Assembly: GCF_014645735.1 (NCBI RefSeq)
Contig: NZ_BMMH01000001.1
Coordinates: 124,001 to 188,000 of the forward strand
Origin: Nocardia jinanensis
Lineage (GTDB): Bacteria; Actinomycetota; Actinomycetes; Mycobacteriales; Mycobacteriaceae
Reading direction: 5' to 3'
DNA: 64,000 nt
The position numbers and the translations under genes were made by a program. Positions 33,808-41,732 of the stretch are shown here, piece by piece. Under the pieces are notes generated by a model that was not told the DNA's origin, did no database searches, and worked only from the letters and a program-made list of their open reading frames with translations. Position 1 is the first letter of the stretch. Each line of letters begins with the position of its first letter.

Positions 33808-35316
33808 ATGACCACGACCAGCACAGCCCCGCTCGATGTCGCCGTGATCGGTGCGGGATTCGCCGGTATCGGCGCGGCCATCCGGCTGCGAGACCGGGGC
33901 ATCACGAATTTCGCGGTATTCGAACGCGGTGCCGCGGTCGGCGGAACCTGGCGCGACAACACCTATCCCGGCGCCGCCTGCGATATCCCCTCCCGGCTCT
34001 ACTCGTACAGTTTCGCGCCGAACCCGGAGTGGTCGCATACCTATTCGGGCAGCGGCGAGATCCTCGGATACATCGAATCGATGGTCGCGCGATCCGGTAT
34101 CGGCCCACATATCCGGTTCCGGCACAACATCACCGCGATGGTGTTCGACGAGGACACCGGCACCTGGGAGCTCTCCGTCGAGGGTGCGGAGCCGGTGCGT
34201 GCTCGCGCGGTGGTGCTGGCCTCCGGGCCGCTCACCGAACCCGGCTATCCGGATATCCCGGGAATCGACATCTTCACCGGTCACAAGATCCACAGTGCCC
34301 GGTGGGACCACGAATACGATTTCGCCGGTAAACGGGTCGCGGTGATCGGTACCGGAGCCAGCGCGGTACAGATCATTCCCGAACTCGTGGAACGAGCCGG
34401 ATCGGTGAAGGTCTTCCAGCGCACTCCCGGGTGGGTGCTGCCCCGGGTGAACCGGCGGACCGGCGCGCTGGCCAAGGAGCTCTACCGGCATGTGCCCGGC
34501 GCGGAGACACTCGCACGGCAGGCGTGGTTCTACGGGCACGAATCGGTGGCACTCGGCGTCGTCTGGAACACACCGCTGACCCGGGTGGTCGAACTGGCCG
34601 GCCGGGCGCAGTTACGCCGCCAAGTCGCCGATCCGTGGCTGCGCCGCCAGCTCACCCCCGATTTTCGGGCGGGCTGCAAACGGCTGCTGATGACCGACGA
34701 CTACTACCCGGCACTACAGCGCGACAACTGCAAGCTGATCACCTGGCCGATCGCCCGGATCGCGCCCGCCGGGATCCGCACCGCCGAGGGCATCGAGCAC
34801 CGCGCTGACTGCATCGTGTTCGCCACCGGATTCGAGGTGTCCAAAACGGGGACACCGATCCCGATCACCGGCCGCGACGGGCGGGTACTCGCCGACGAGT
34901 GGCGGCGCGGCGCGTTCGCCTACCGCAGTGTCACGGTCTCGGGATTCCCGAATCTGTTCCTTACCTTCGGCCCCAATTCCGGGCCCGGGCACAACTCGGC
35001 ACTGGTGTACATGGAATCGCAGATCGCTTACCTGGTCCGGGCCATCGGCCTCATCCTGGACCGGGATCTGCGGATCCTCGATGTACGCCGGGAGCGCCAG
35101 GATCGCTACAACGCGGCCATCCAGCGCAGGCTCGGCGCCACCACCTGGAACTCCGGTTGCCGCAGCTGGTACCTCACCGAGGACGGGTTCAACGCGACCA
35201 TGTATCCCGGATTCGCCACCCAGTACCGCAACCAGTTACGCGAGGTGGATCTCGACGACTACACGGTGGTGGCGGCCGAGCCGCGGATCGCGCCGACGGT
35301 CGTATCGGTCTCCTAG
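33808..35316 (+). CDS. Type I Baeyer-Villiger flavin monooxygenase (MymA-like)
   Basis: A 502-residue FAD/NADPH monooxygenase. FAD-binding GAGFAG at residues 15-20, GGTWRDNTYPG near 45, the Baeyer-Villiger fingerprint F-x-G-x3-H-x3-W-D (FTGHKIHSARWD, 156-167), NADPH-binding IGTGASAVQ at 180, and FATGF near 340. All key motifs are intact. The enzyme inserts oxygen next to a carbonyl, giving esters or lactones that the co-encoded hydrolase could open. GAGGAATCCC precedes the ATG at 33808. It is the last gene of the operon; a MerR gene follows 68 bases later. Confidence 0.92.
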   Translation: MTTTSTAPLDVAVIGAGFAGIGAAIRLRDRGITNFAVFERGAAVGGTWRDNTYPGAACDIPSRLYSYSFAPNPEWSHTYSGSGEILGYIESMVARSGIGPHIRFRHNITAMVFDEDTGTWELSVEGAEPVRARAVVLASGPLTEPGYPDIPGIDIFTGHKIHSARWDHEYDFAGKRVAVIGTGASAVQIIPELVERAGSVKVFQRTPGWVLPRVNRRTGALAKELYRHVPGAETLARQAWFYGHESVALGVVWNTPLTRVVELAGRAQLRRQVADPWLRRQLTPDFRAGCKRLLMTDDYYPALQRDNCKLITWPIARIAPAGIRTAEGIEHRADCIVFATGFEVSKTGTPIPITGRDGRVLADEWRRGAFAYRSVTVSGFPNLFLTFGPNSGPGHNSALVYMESQIAYLVRAIGLILDRDLRILDVRRERQDRYNAAIQRRLGATTWNSGCRSWYLTEDGFNATMYPGFATQYRNQLREVDLDDYTVVAAEPRIAPTVVSVS

Positions 35317-35384
35317 CCGGCGGCTAGACTCGGATTCTCGAGCCGGAATCACCCGGCGTAGGCGGGCGAGGGAGGTGCGGACTC

Positions 35385-36158
35385 ATGGCGCGATACCGGA
35401 TCGACGATCTCGCCCGCGCCGCGGGCACCACCTCCCGCAATGTCCGCGCCTACCAGGAACGCGGCCTGCTCCCGCCGCCGGCCGACCGGGACGGCCGGGC
35501 CAGTATCTACGACGACTCCCATCTGGAGCGGCTCCGGCTGATCGACGCATTGCTGCAACGCGGTTTCACCACCGCGCATATCGCGGATTTCATCACCAGC
35601 TGGGAAACCGGCAAGGATCTCACCGAGGTGCTGGGACTACAGCACGCCGTCACCGCCAACTGGTCGGAGGAGGAGACCTTCGAGGTCCCCCGGGAACTGC
35701 TGGCCACCATCCTCGGTGAACAGACCGAGGAACTGGTCGAGCAGCTGAGCCGGATGGGCCTGGTCCGGGTGGACGGTGACACCGTGGTGATCACCGATAC
35801 CCAATTGCTCACCTCGTTCACCGAACTCCACGAGTACGGGGTGGAGCTGGGCACGCTGATCTCGGTGTACGCCGAGGTGGCGACGCGGATCGACGCGATC
35901 AGCGGCCTGCTCATCAACGCGGCGAAGAAACATATCGTCGACGAGCACGGACCGGGTTGGCTCCCCGGCTCCAACGACGAGATCGCCGCGACCACGCGCA
36001 TGCTGAACACCATGCGCGAACTCGGCGTCGCCGCGGTGCACACCAGTCTCGCCCGTTCGCTCGACGCGACCCTGCGCCGCGAACTCGGCGACTACCTCGC
36101 CACCGCCGCCGAAAGGGAGCGCGAACAACGGATGGGCGGCATCCAGCGGGATCGCTGA
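35385..36158 (+). CDS. MerR-family transcriptional regulator
   Basis: A 257-residue protein with an N-terminal MerR domain (YRIDDLARAAGTTSRNVRAY, then QERGLLPPP) and a long helical ligand domain. The C-terminus ends in an Arg/Glu-rich helix. No cysteine pairs, so an organic ligand is likely. It is co-directional with the BVMO operon and convergent with the reductase at 36190, and could control either the BVMO operon or the gene at 36190. Confidence 0.88.
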   Translation: MARYRIDDLARAAGTTSRNVRAYQERGLLPPPADRDGRASIYDDSHLERLRLIDALLQRGFTTAHIADFITSWETGKDLTEVLGLQHAVTANWSEEETFEVPRELLATILGEQTEELVEQLSRMGLVRVDGDTVVITDTQLLTSFTELHEYGVELGTLISVYAEVATRIDAISGLLINAAKKHIVDEHGPGWLPGSNDEIAATTRMLNTMRELGVAAVHTSLARSLDATLRRELGDYLATAAEREREQRMGGIQRDR

Positions 36159-36189
36159 CCACCGCGGGCCGAGCCCGACACGGTTCTTC

Positions 36190-37209
36190 TCAGGCCAAGC
36201 GGCACAACGTCTTTCCGGTCGTCGCTCCCGCCAGCATCGCCACCAGCGCCGCGGCGGCCTGCTCGATACCGTCGAAGATCGACTCCCGGTGAACCAGGCG
36301 TCCCGCCGCGAGGTGACCACCGACTTCCACGCGCATCGGCTGTTCGAGATAATTGAAGGAACCGGCCCGGAATCCTCGCATCCGTAATCCCTTGGCCACC
36401 ATGGTGAACAGATTCGGCGGCCCGGCCGGGGCGGCGCCGTCGTAGCCCGATACCGCGCCGCACAGCGCCACCCGGCCCTGCGGGCGCAGCGCGTCGAGCG
36501 CCGCGGTGAGATGGTCGCCGCCGACATTGTCGAAATAGGCGTCGATACCGGTGGGCGCCAGAGCGGCCAGCGATTCGGCGAGGGTTGGTTCGTGATAGTC
36601 GAAGGCCGCGATACCCAGTTCGTCGCGCAGATAGGCGACCTTGTCCGGGCTGCCCGCCGAGCCGAGGACCGTGACGCCGCGCAGCGCCGCGAGTTGCGCC
36701 GCCACCGCGCCCACCGCACCAGCGGCCGACGACACCCACAGTGTGTCCGCCGCGCTCAGCTCGAGGATCTCGACCAGACCCACATAGGCGGTGAGCCCGG
36801 CACTACCCAGCGGGCCGAGGAACCATTGCGGCGGCAGATCTCCGGGATCGACCCGGGTCGGGGCACCGTAGCCGCCGAGGGTCTGTGCACCGGTTCCCAC
36901 CACCGCGAATTCGCGATAGCCGAGGGTGTGCGAGACCAGATCGCCGACGGCGTAGTCCGGATTGCGGGTCTCGGCGACGACCCCGAGGGCGAGGCCGCTG
37001 AGCGCATCACCCGGCCGCAGCGGGGGGAGGTATCCGTCCGGGGTGGTTTCGGCCAGCCGGATGCGGATCGAGGGATCGATCGAGAGCCAGGTATTGCGCA
37101 CCAGCACCTCACCGGGGCCGGGCACCGGCACGGGTTCGTCGATCAGGACGAGATCGGTGGTAGTCAGTTTCCCGGCCGGTCGGCGGGCCAGACAGAGCCG
37201 GCGATTCAT
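36190..37209 (-). CDS. NADP-dependent medium-chain reductase, CurA/leukotriene B4 dehydrogenase type
   Basis: A 339-residue zinc-free medium-chain dehydrogenase/reductase. The N-terminus (MNRRLCLARRPAGKLTTTD, then VLVRNTWLSIDPSIRIRL) and the cofactor motif VSSAAGAVGAVAAQLA near residue 155 define the NADPH-dependent 2-alkenal / prostaglandin reductase branch, which saturates alpha,beta-unsaturated ketones or aldehydes. No zinc ligands are seen, as expected. The product of the BVMO neighbourhood might be its substrate, but it is transcribed in the opposite direction. Confidence 0.9.
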   Translation of the reverse strand: MNRRLCLARRPAGKLTTTDLVLIDEPVPVPGPGEVLVRNTWLSIDPSIRIRLAETTPDGYLPPLRPGDALSGLALGVVAETRNPDYAVGDLVSHTLGYREFAVVGTGAQTLGGYGAPTRVDPGDLPPQWFLGPLGSAGLTAYVGLVEILELSAADTLWVSSAAGAVGAVAAQLAALRGVTVLGSAGSPDKVAYLRDELGIAAFDYHEPTLAESLAALAPTGIDAYFDNVGGDHLTAALDALRPQGRVALCGAVSGYDGAAPAGPPNLFTMVAKGLRMRGFRAGSFNYLEQPMRVEVGGHLAAGRLVHRESIFDGIEQAAAALVAMLAGATTGKTLCRLA

Positions 37210-37221
37210 CGGTGGTCCTCC

Positions 37222-37253
37222 TCGGATGATCTGGCCGTCGGATGATCTGGCCG
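37222..37253. repeat. Exact 16-bp tandem duplication upstream of the reductase
   Basis: TCGGATGATCTGGCCG occurs twice head to tail, 13 bases upstream of the reductase start codon on the minus strand. It places two identical potential sites in the 5' untranslated region and may be a recent slippage duplication. Confidence 0.8.
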
Positions 37254-37283
37254 GGGTCGCGCGATCCCGGGCCGCCGCGCCGG

Positions 37284-37655
37284 TCAGCGGGTGAACGAGA
37301 CCTCCGGTGTCCGCGCGATGAGCAGGCGGCGTACCGCACCGGCGGCGTCGAGTTGCGCGGTCGCGTTGAACGAGGCCTCGAAGGCACCGTCACGGGTCGT
37401 GCGGCCGAGTACGAGTTCGTATTCACCGACCACCGAGCCCACATCGATGTGATGGACCAGCGTGCTCTTCTCACGTTGCGCCAGATAGGACACCAGGCCT
37501 TCGCGGTCCCCCACGAATTCGGCGCTCTTGCCCGCGCCCTGGGAGAACTGCACCGACATGGTGAAATCGTCGGAGATCATGCCGAGCACCCGGTCCGGAT
37601 CGTCGGAATCCATATAGGCGAACCAGCGGGCGAGTACCGCCACATTCGTCGTCAT
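37284..37655 (-). CDS. NTF2-like (SnoaL-like) protein
   Basis: A 123-residue cone-fold protein. ARWFAYMDSDDPDRVLGMIS opens the helix pair; DDFTMSVQFSQG and GREDGLVSYL-type segments and the C-terminal TAQLDAAGAVRRLLIA strand are typical of the SnoaL-like group. Its ATG overlaps the stop of the next upstream NTF2-like gene by four bases, so the two are co-translated and may form a heteromer. Such proteins bind or isomerise small hydrophobic rings such as steroids. Confidence 0.78.
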   Translation of the reverse strand: MTTNVAVLARWFAYMDSDDPDRVLGMISDDFTMSVQFSQGAGKSAEFVGDREGLVSYLAQREKSTLVHHIDVGSVVGEYELVLGRTTRDGAFEASFNATAQLDAAGAVRRLLIARTPEVSFTR

Positions 37656-38032
37656 CGCTGCTCTCCTTCATTGGCGGACCGGGGTACGAGCGCGAAATCC
37701 GCGTTGAACGTGACCTGGTACCGGTCGACGAGACCGGCCGCGTCCAGATGCATCGCGGCCACGAAATAACCGGTGGTCACGGTGTCGTTCTCGGTGACCG
37801 CGCCGTGGGCGAACTGGAGATCACCGGCGGCGGCCACCCGCGACAGGACGTGTTTGCGGTTCACCGGCGGCCGCCCGTCGAGATAGGCGAACATGGCCGA
37901 GCGGCCTCGATCGCGCTTGACTCCCGTGGGCAGGACCATCGCGAAATCCACCTCCTCGGCCAGTAACGCCACCGCGTCCCGCAACCTGCCGCTGTCGACG
38001 ATCGCGTAGTAGTCCTCGATCACGTAACTCAT
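37652..38032 (-). CDS. NTF2-like (SnoaL-like) protein
   Basis: A 126-residue cone-fold protein: YVIEDYYAIVDSGRLRDAVA, LLAEEVDFAMVLPTG and a TTGYFVAAMHLDAAGLVDRY segment matching its downstream neighbour. The pair is divergent from the acyl-CoA dehydrogenase at 38126. Their shared 93-base promoter gap holds a TGAACTTAGTTCA palindrome five bases from this start, so the pair probably belongs to the same regulated catabolic set. Enzymatic role unknown; isomerase, hydratase or binding protein are options. Confidence 0.75.
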   Translation of the reverse strand: MSYVIEDYYAIVDSGRLRDAVALLAEEVDFAMVLPTGVKRDRGRSAMFAYLDGRPPVNRKHVLSRVAAAGDLQFAHGAVTENDTVTTGYFVAAMHLDAAGLVDRYQVTFNADFALVPRSANEGEQR

Positions 38033-38036
38033 GAAA

Positions 38037-38109
38037 TGAACTTAGTTCAGCAAACCACTTCTTGTCGAGACCATGAACCGCTACGCTCAGCTCAACCGAA
38101 TTCAACTCA
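38037..38109. promoter_or_regulatory. Divergent promoter with TGAACT/AGTTCA dyads
   Basis: TGAACTTAGTTCA at 38037-38049 is a perfect 13-base palindrome made of the half-sites TGAACT and AGTTCA separated by T. A weaker relative centred on GAATTC lies at 38092-38109 (TCAACC-GAATTC-AACTCA), 17 bases before the acyl-CoA dehydrogenase start. The same half-sites recur upstream of genes at 39371, 50020, 56376 and 57537. Confidence 0.6.
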
Positions 38110-38125
38110 AATCAACGGGAGAATC

Positions 38126-39268
38126 ATGTCCCCGACCTCAGCATCCGTCGCCGAAGCCCCGTGGCCGCGGGCGGAACCGGCGGCCCTCACCCCTGGGCCG
38201 GAACAGGAACAATTGCGCGAAACACTGCGGGCACTGCTCGCGAAGCACAGCGGTATCGAGCAGGTGCGCGCGGCGGCGGATTCCGGCACCGGATACTCCG
38301 AACCGCTGTGGCGGCAACTCGTCGACGAGATGTCGGTGACCACGCTCGCCGTGCCGGAAGAATTCGGCGGGCTGGGCTACGGCACCGCCGAGCTGGCGAT
38401 CATCCTCGAGGAATGCGGGCGGGCACTGGTCTGCGAGCCCGTCCTGAATTCGGCGGTACTCGGCACTCAGGCGCTGTTGACGGCCGCGACCGATACCGCC
38501 GGCTCCTTCCCCGAGGTACTCGCCGGCCGATCGCTCGCGACAATGAGCACGCTGGAGACCGGCACCGACGAGCTGTACGCCCACCCGGGCGCGGAGGGCT
38601 GGCTGGTAAACGGAACGATCACGCACCTACCGGGCGGAGCGACCGCCGATATCGCGGTGGCCTCGGCGGATACACCCGATGGCCGCCGGCTCTTCGCCCT
38701 GCGACTCGGGCCGCGGACCCTCCGCAGACCACGCGAAGTCCTCGACCCCACCCGCCGCCAGGCGGATCTGATCGTGCGGGATTGCCCGGCCGTCGCACTG
38801 ACCACGCCCGGATCGACCGCGGCAGCGACCGCACGACTGCACGATCTGGCCACCCTGGCCACGGCCTGCGAGAACACCGGCATCGTCGACCGGCTCCTCG
38901 AACTCACAGTCGACTACGTCGGCACACGACATCAGTTCGGGCGGCCGATCGGCTCCTTTCAAGCGGTCAAGCACCGCCTGGCCGACCTGCTCGTCGCAGT
39001 GGAACGTGCGAGATCGGCGTCCCGATATGCCGCCGCGGTCTACGCCGAGGACCCCGGCTCCGCGCGCTTGGCTGTCGCGGTGGCGGGCGCTGTGTGCACC
39101 GAGGCGGCCGTCCTGGCCGCGTCGGAAGCAGTGCAACTACACGGCGGCGTCGGCTTCACCTGGGAGCATCCCGTGCACTCATATCTTCGACGAGCGCTCG
39201 GAAATGAAGCAGCGCAGGGTGATTCGCGAACCCATCGTGCGCGCATCGCCGATCTGATCGGCATCTGA
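38126..39268 (+). CDS. Acyl-CoA dehydrogenase, FadE-type
   Basis: A 380-residue flavoprotein with the three acyl-CoA dehydrogenase domains. EEFGGLGYGTAELAIILEEC in the N-terminal helical domain, a short central beta domain, then GTRHQFGRPIGSFQAVKHRL (FAD-binding Arg and Gln-Ala block) and EAVQLHGGVGFTWEHPVH. The middle domain is short and the usual C-terminal Y-E-G-T catalytic Glu segment is absent, as in subunits of the heteromeric steroid-type FadE enzymes, so it may need a partner subunit. Start ATG 38126 has GGGAGA upstream. It is transcribed alone, 103 bases before the main operon. Confidence 0.85.
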   Translation: MSPTSASVAEAPWPRAEPAALTPGPEQEQLRETLRALLAKHSGIEQVRAAADSGTGYSEPLWRQLVDEMSVTTLAVPEEFGGLGYGTAELAIILEECGRALVCEPVLNSAVLGTQALLTAATDTAGSFPEVLAGRSLATMSTLETGTDELYAHPGAEGWLVNGTITHLPGGATADIAVASADTPDGRRLFALRLGPRTLRRPREVLDPTRRQADLIVRDCPAVALTTPGSTAAATARLHDLATLATACENTGIVDRLLELTVDYVGTRHQFGRPIGSFQAVKHRLADLLVAVERARSASRYAAAVYAEDPGSARLAVAVAGAVCTEAAVLAASEAVQLHGGVGFTWEHPVHSYLRRALGNEAAQGDSRTHRARIADLIGI

Positions 39269-39325
39269 CGACCGGAAACAGGTGCGGGCATCCGTATTGA
39301 CGCGCCCCGCGCCGTCGAGTACAAC

Positions 39326-39344
39326 TGAAGTGAATCCAGTTCAA
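39326..39344. promoter_or_regulatory. Operator-like 19-mer upstream of the beta-oxidation operon
   Basis: TGAAGTGAATCCAGTTCAA, an imperfect dyad of the TGAACT-N6-AGTTCA type, ends 26 bases before the enoyl-CoA hydratase start. The identical 19 bases occur at 57509-57527 before the reductase gene. This is a strong candidate site for a shared repressor, possibly the TetR protein at 49325. Confidence 0.7.
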
Positions 39345-39370
39345 TAACGGACAACGAAAGAGGCCCCGAG

Positions 39371-40159
39371 ATGGTTGACACCGACCACATCGTCCTGGAG
39401 AAAGACGGCGATATCGCGCGTGTCTGGCTCAACCGCCCGCACAAGAAGAACGCGGTCACCGTGGAGCTGCTGCACCGGCTCGACGAGATCATCGTCGAGG
39501 TCGACAACGACCCGAACCTCAAGGTCCTGGTGCTGCGGGGCCGGGCCAACACCTTCTGCTCGGGCTTCGACCTCGACGAGCTGCGGGAGAACTACGTCGG
39601 CAAGACCAACGCGATGGATGTCGCGGTGCTCTCGGCGAAGGTCTGCGATCGCCTCTACTCCATGAACACCCCCTCGGTCGCGGTGCTGGAGGGATACGTC
39701 ACCGCGGGCGGCTTCGAACTGATGATCTCCTGCGATTTCGCGGTGGCCGCCGACGATGCCAAGATCGGCGACTTCCATATCCGCCGCGCGCTGTTCGGTG
39801 GTGCGGGCCCGATCTACCGCCTGCCCCGCATGATCGGTATCCGCAAGACCAAGGAACTGATGCTCACCGGCAAACTGCTCTCGGGCAAGGAAGCCGAGGA
39901 CTTCGACCTCATCAACGCCTCCGCCCCGGCCGCCGAACTGGACACCCTGGTGGCCGATTTCATCGCGCCCATCATCGATAAGAGCCCGTTCGCCATGAAG
40001 CTCACCAAGATGACCATCGACCGCGGTCTGGACGCCGATATCCAGTCGCTGATGGTGATGGAACACCTGGCGGTCGGCAACGCCCTGCAGTCCGAGGACG
40101 CGCGCGAGGGCGTCAATGCCTTCTTGGAGAAGCGCGAACCCAAGTGGGTCGGCCGCTGA
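39371..40159 (+). CDS. Enoyl-CoA hydratase/isomerase family protein
   Basis: A 262-residue crotonase-fold protein. Oxyanion-hole motifs GRANTFCSGFDLDEL near residue 57 and GYVTAGGFELMISCDFAVA near 107 are intact, followed by RRALFGGAGPIYRLPRMIG. It would hydrate or isomerise an enoyl-CoA intermediate. It is the first gene of a co-directional unit running to 49281 with gaps of at most about 70 bases and many overlaps. The operator-like 19-mer lies directly upstream. Confidence 0.9.
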   Translation: MVDTDHIVLEKDGDIARVWLNRPHKKNAVTVELLHRLDEIIVEVDNDPNLKVLVLRGRANTFCSGFDLDELRENYVGKTNAMDVAVLSAKVCDRLYSMNTPSVAVLEGYVTAGGFELMISCDFAVAADDAKIGDFHIRRALFGGAGPIYRLPRMIGIRKTKELMLTGKLLSGKEAEDFDLINASAPAAELDTLVADFIAPIIDKSPFAMKLTKMTIDRGLDADIQSLMVMEHLAVGNALQSEDAREGVNAFLEKREPKWVGR

Positions 40160-40195
40160 ACCATCCACCGGCATAGAGACATCGGAAGGAACGAG

Positions 40196-40570
40196 ATGGG
40201 TGAGCAGGTGAGACCTACCCTGGAAGGCAGCAGGTGCCGGGAGTGCGGGACGGTCGGCTACCCGGTGAGCGCGACCTGCGCGCGCTGCGCCCGGCCGACG
40301 GCCGATCCGCTGTCGCTGAGCGATGAAGGGGTGGTCTGGGCCTACACCGTCCAGCGGTTCCCACCGAAATCGCCACCGTATGTCGTTCCCGCCGAGGGTT
40401 TCACCCCGTACGCGGTCGGCTATGTCGAACTGCCCGAGGGCATCAAGGTCGAGGCGATTCTCGACTGCGACGATTTCGCCACCCTGGACCGGGCGCCGGT
40501 GCGACTGGTCGCGGTCACACCGGTCCCCCGTTTCGCCATCACTTCCATCCAGCAGAGCGAGGACCGGTGA
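40196..40570 (+). CDS. Zn-ribbon/OB-fold (DUF35) protein, partner of the thiolase-like enzyme
   Basis: A 124-residue protein. Cys14, Cys17, Cys28 and Cys31 form a rubredoxin-like zinc ribbon; the rest is an OB fold with YAVGYVELPEGIKVEAIL. DUF35 proteins form complexes with thiolase-superfamily proteins; in steroid side-chain catabolism such a pair (Ltp2 with ChsH2) carries out retro-aldol cleavage of acyl-CoA esters. Here the gene overlaps the thiolase-like gene by four bases, which supports a complex. Confidence 0.88.
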   Translation: MGEQVRPTLEGSRCRECGTVGYPVSATCARCARPTADPLSLSDEGVVWAYTVQRFPPKSPPYVVPAEGFTPYAVGYVELPEGIKVEAILDCDDFATLDRAPVRLVAVTPVPRFAITSIQQSEDR

Positions 40571-41718
40571 CAGAACAGGTTTCGATCATCGGCAGCGGGC
40601 TGTCGCGCTTCGGTCGGCAGCCGGGGGTCAGCGGCCGGCAGATGGCGGTGGAGGCGATCACGGCGGCGGTGGCCGACGCCGGGTTGACCTGGCCCGATAT
40701 CCAGGTCGCCGTCGGCGGCAGCGACGGTTCCGGACTCGCCGACACCCTGGTAGCGGAACTCGGATTCACCGGTATCCCGTTCACCAACGTCAAGAACGGC
40801 TGCGCCACCGGCGGTAGCGCTCTGTTCGCCGCGGTCAACGCGGTACGTTCCGGTGCCGCCGAGATCGCGCTGGCGGTCGGCTTCGACAAACATCCGCGCG
40901 GCGCATTCGATCCGGTCCCCGCCGACTGGGGACTGCCCGAGGGGTACGGATCGGCCGGTCTCATGGTGACCACCCAGTTCTTCGGCGCCAAGATCGGCCG
41001 CTACATGCGCGAACACAATATTTCCGCCGCGACGCTGGCCGAAGTCGCCGCGAAGGCCTACCGCAACGGCAGCCGCAATCCCAATGCCTGGCGGCGCGAA
41101 CCGGTATCGGCGGAGCAGATCGCGGCGGCGGAGATGGTGAACGATCCGCTCACCAAGTTCATGTTCTGCTCGCCGGGCGAGGGCGGCGCGGCCGTGGTCG
41201 TCGCGAGCGCGGCCGCCGTGCGCCGGCTCGGGGGCCGCCCGGTGCGGTTACGGGCGATCAGCCATCGCACCCGCCGCTTCGGATCGTTCGAGGTGTTCAG
41301 CCCCGCGGTCCAGGGCACCGGGGAACCGACCAGCGTCAGCGCCGATGCCGCCGCGGCGGCTTTCGAACAGGCCGGGATCGGGCCGAGCGAGATCGACGTC
41401 GCCCAACTCCAGGACACCGAGAGCGGCGCGGAGATCATGCATATGGCCGAATGTGGGTTCTGCGTGCACGGCGAGCAGGAGGAGATGATCGCCGCGGGGG
41501 CCACCGAAATCGACGGCCGGCTGCCGATCAACACCGACGGCGGTTGTATCGCCAACGGCGAACCCATCGGCGCCTCGGGGCTGCGGCAGGTCCACGAGAT
41601 CGTCACCCAACTGCGCGGTGCGGCGGGCGAGCGGCAAGTTCCCACCGGTCCGCGCACCGGTTTCACCCACGTCTACGGCGCCCCCGGGATCAGCGCCTGC
41701 ACAGTCCTTTCGGTTTGA
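40567..41718 (+). CDS. Thiolase-like protein (lipid-transfer/SCP2 type), possible aldolase
   Basis: A 383-residue thiolase-superfamily protein starting at GTG 40567 (GTGA overlap with the DUF35 stop). KNGCATGGSALF holds Cys79 at the acylation position. The usual second-half motif G-H-P-x-G-A-x-G reads NGEPIGASG, Glu instead of the catalytic His. That substitution is usual in the SCPx/Ltp-like group that works with DUF35 proteins and argues against ordinary thiolytic cleavage. A retro-aldolase or acyltransferase reaction on a beta-hydroxyacyl-CoA is the best guess. Confidence 0.82.
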   Translation: MTEQVSIIGSGLSRFGRQPGVSGRQMAVEAITAAVADAGLTWPDIQVAVGGSDGSGLADTLVAELGFTGIPFTNVKNGCATGGSALFAAVNAVRSGAAEIALAVGFDKHPRGAFDPVPADWGLPEGYGSAGLMVTTQFFGAKIGRYMREHNISAATLAEVAAKAYRNGSRNPNAWRREPVSAEQIAAAEMVNDPLTKFMFCSPGEGGAAVVVASAAAVRRLGGRPVRLRAISHRTRRFGSFEVFSPAVQGTGEPTSVSADAAAAAFEQAGIGPSEIDVAQLQDTESGAEIMHMAECGFCVHGEQEEMIAAGATEIDGRLPINTDGGCIANGEPIGASGLRQVHEIVTQLRGAAGERQVPTGPRTGFTHVYGAPGISACTVLSV

Positions 41719-41732
41719 GGTCGAGGTAGCAC

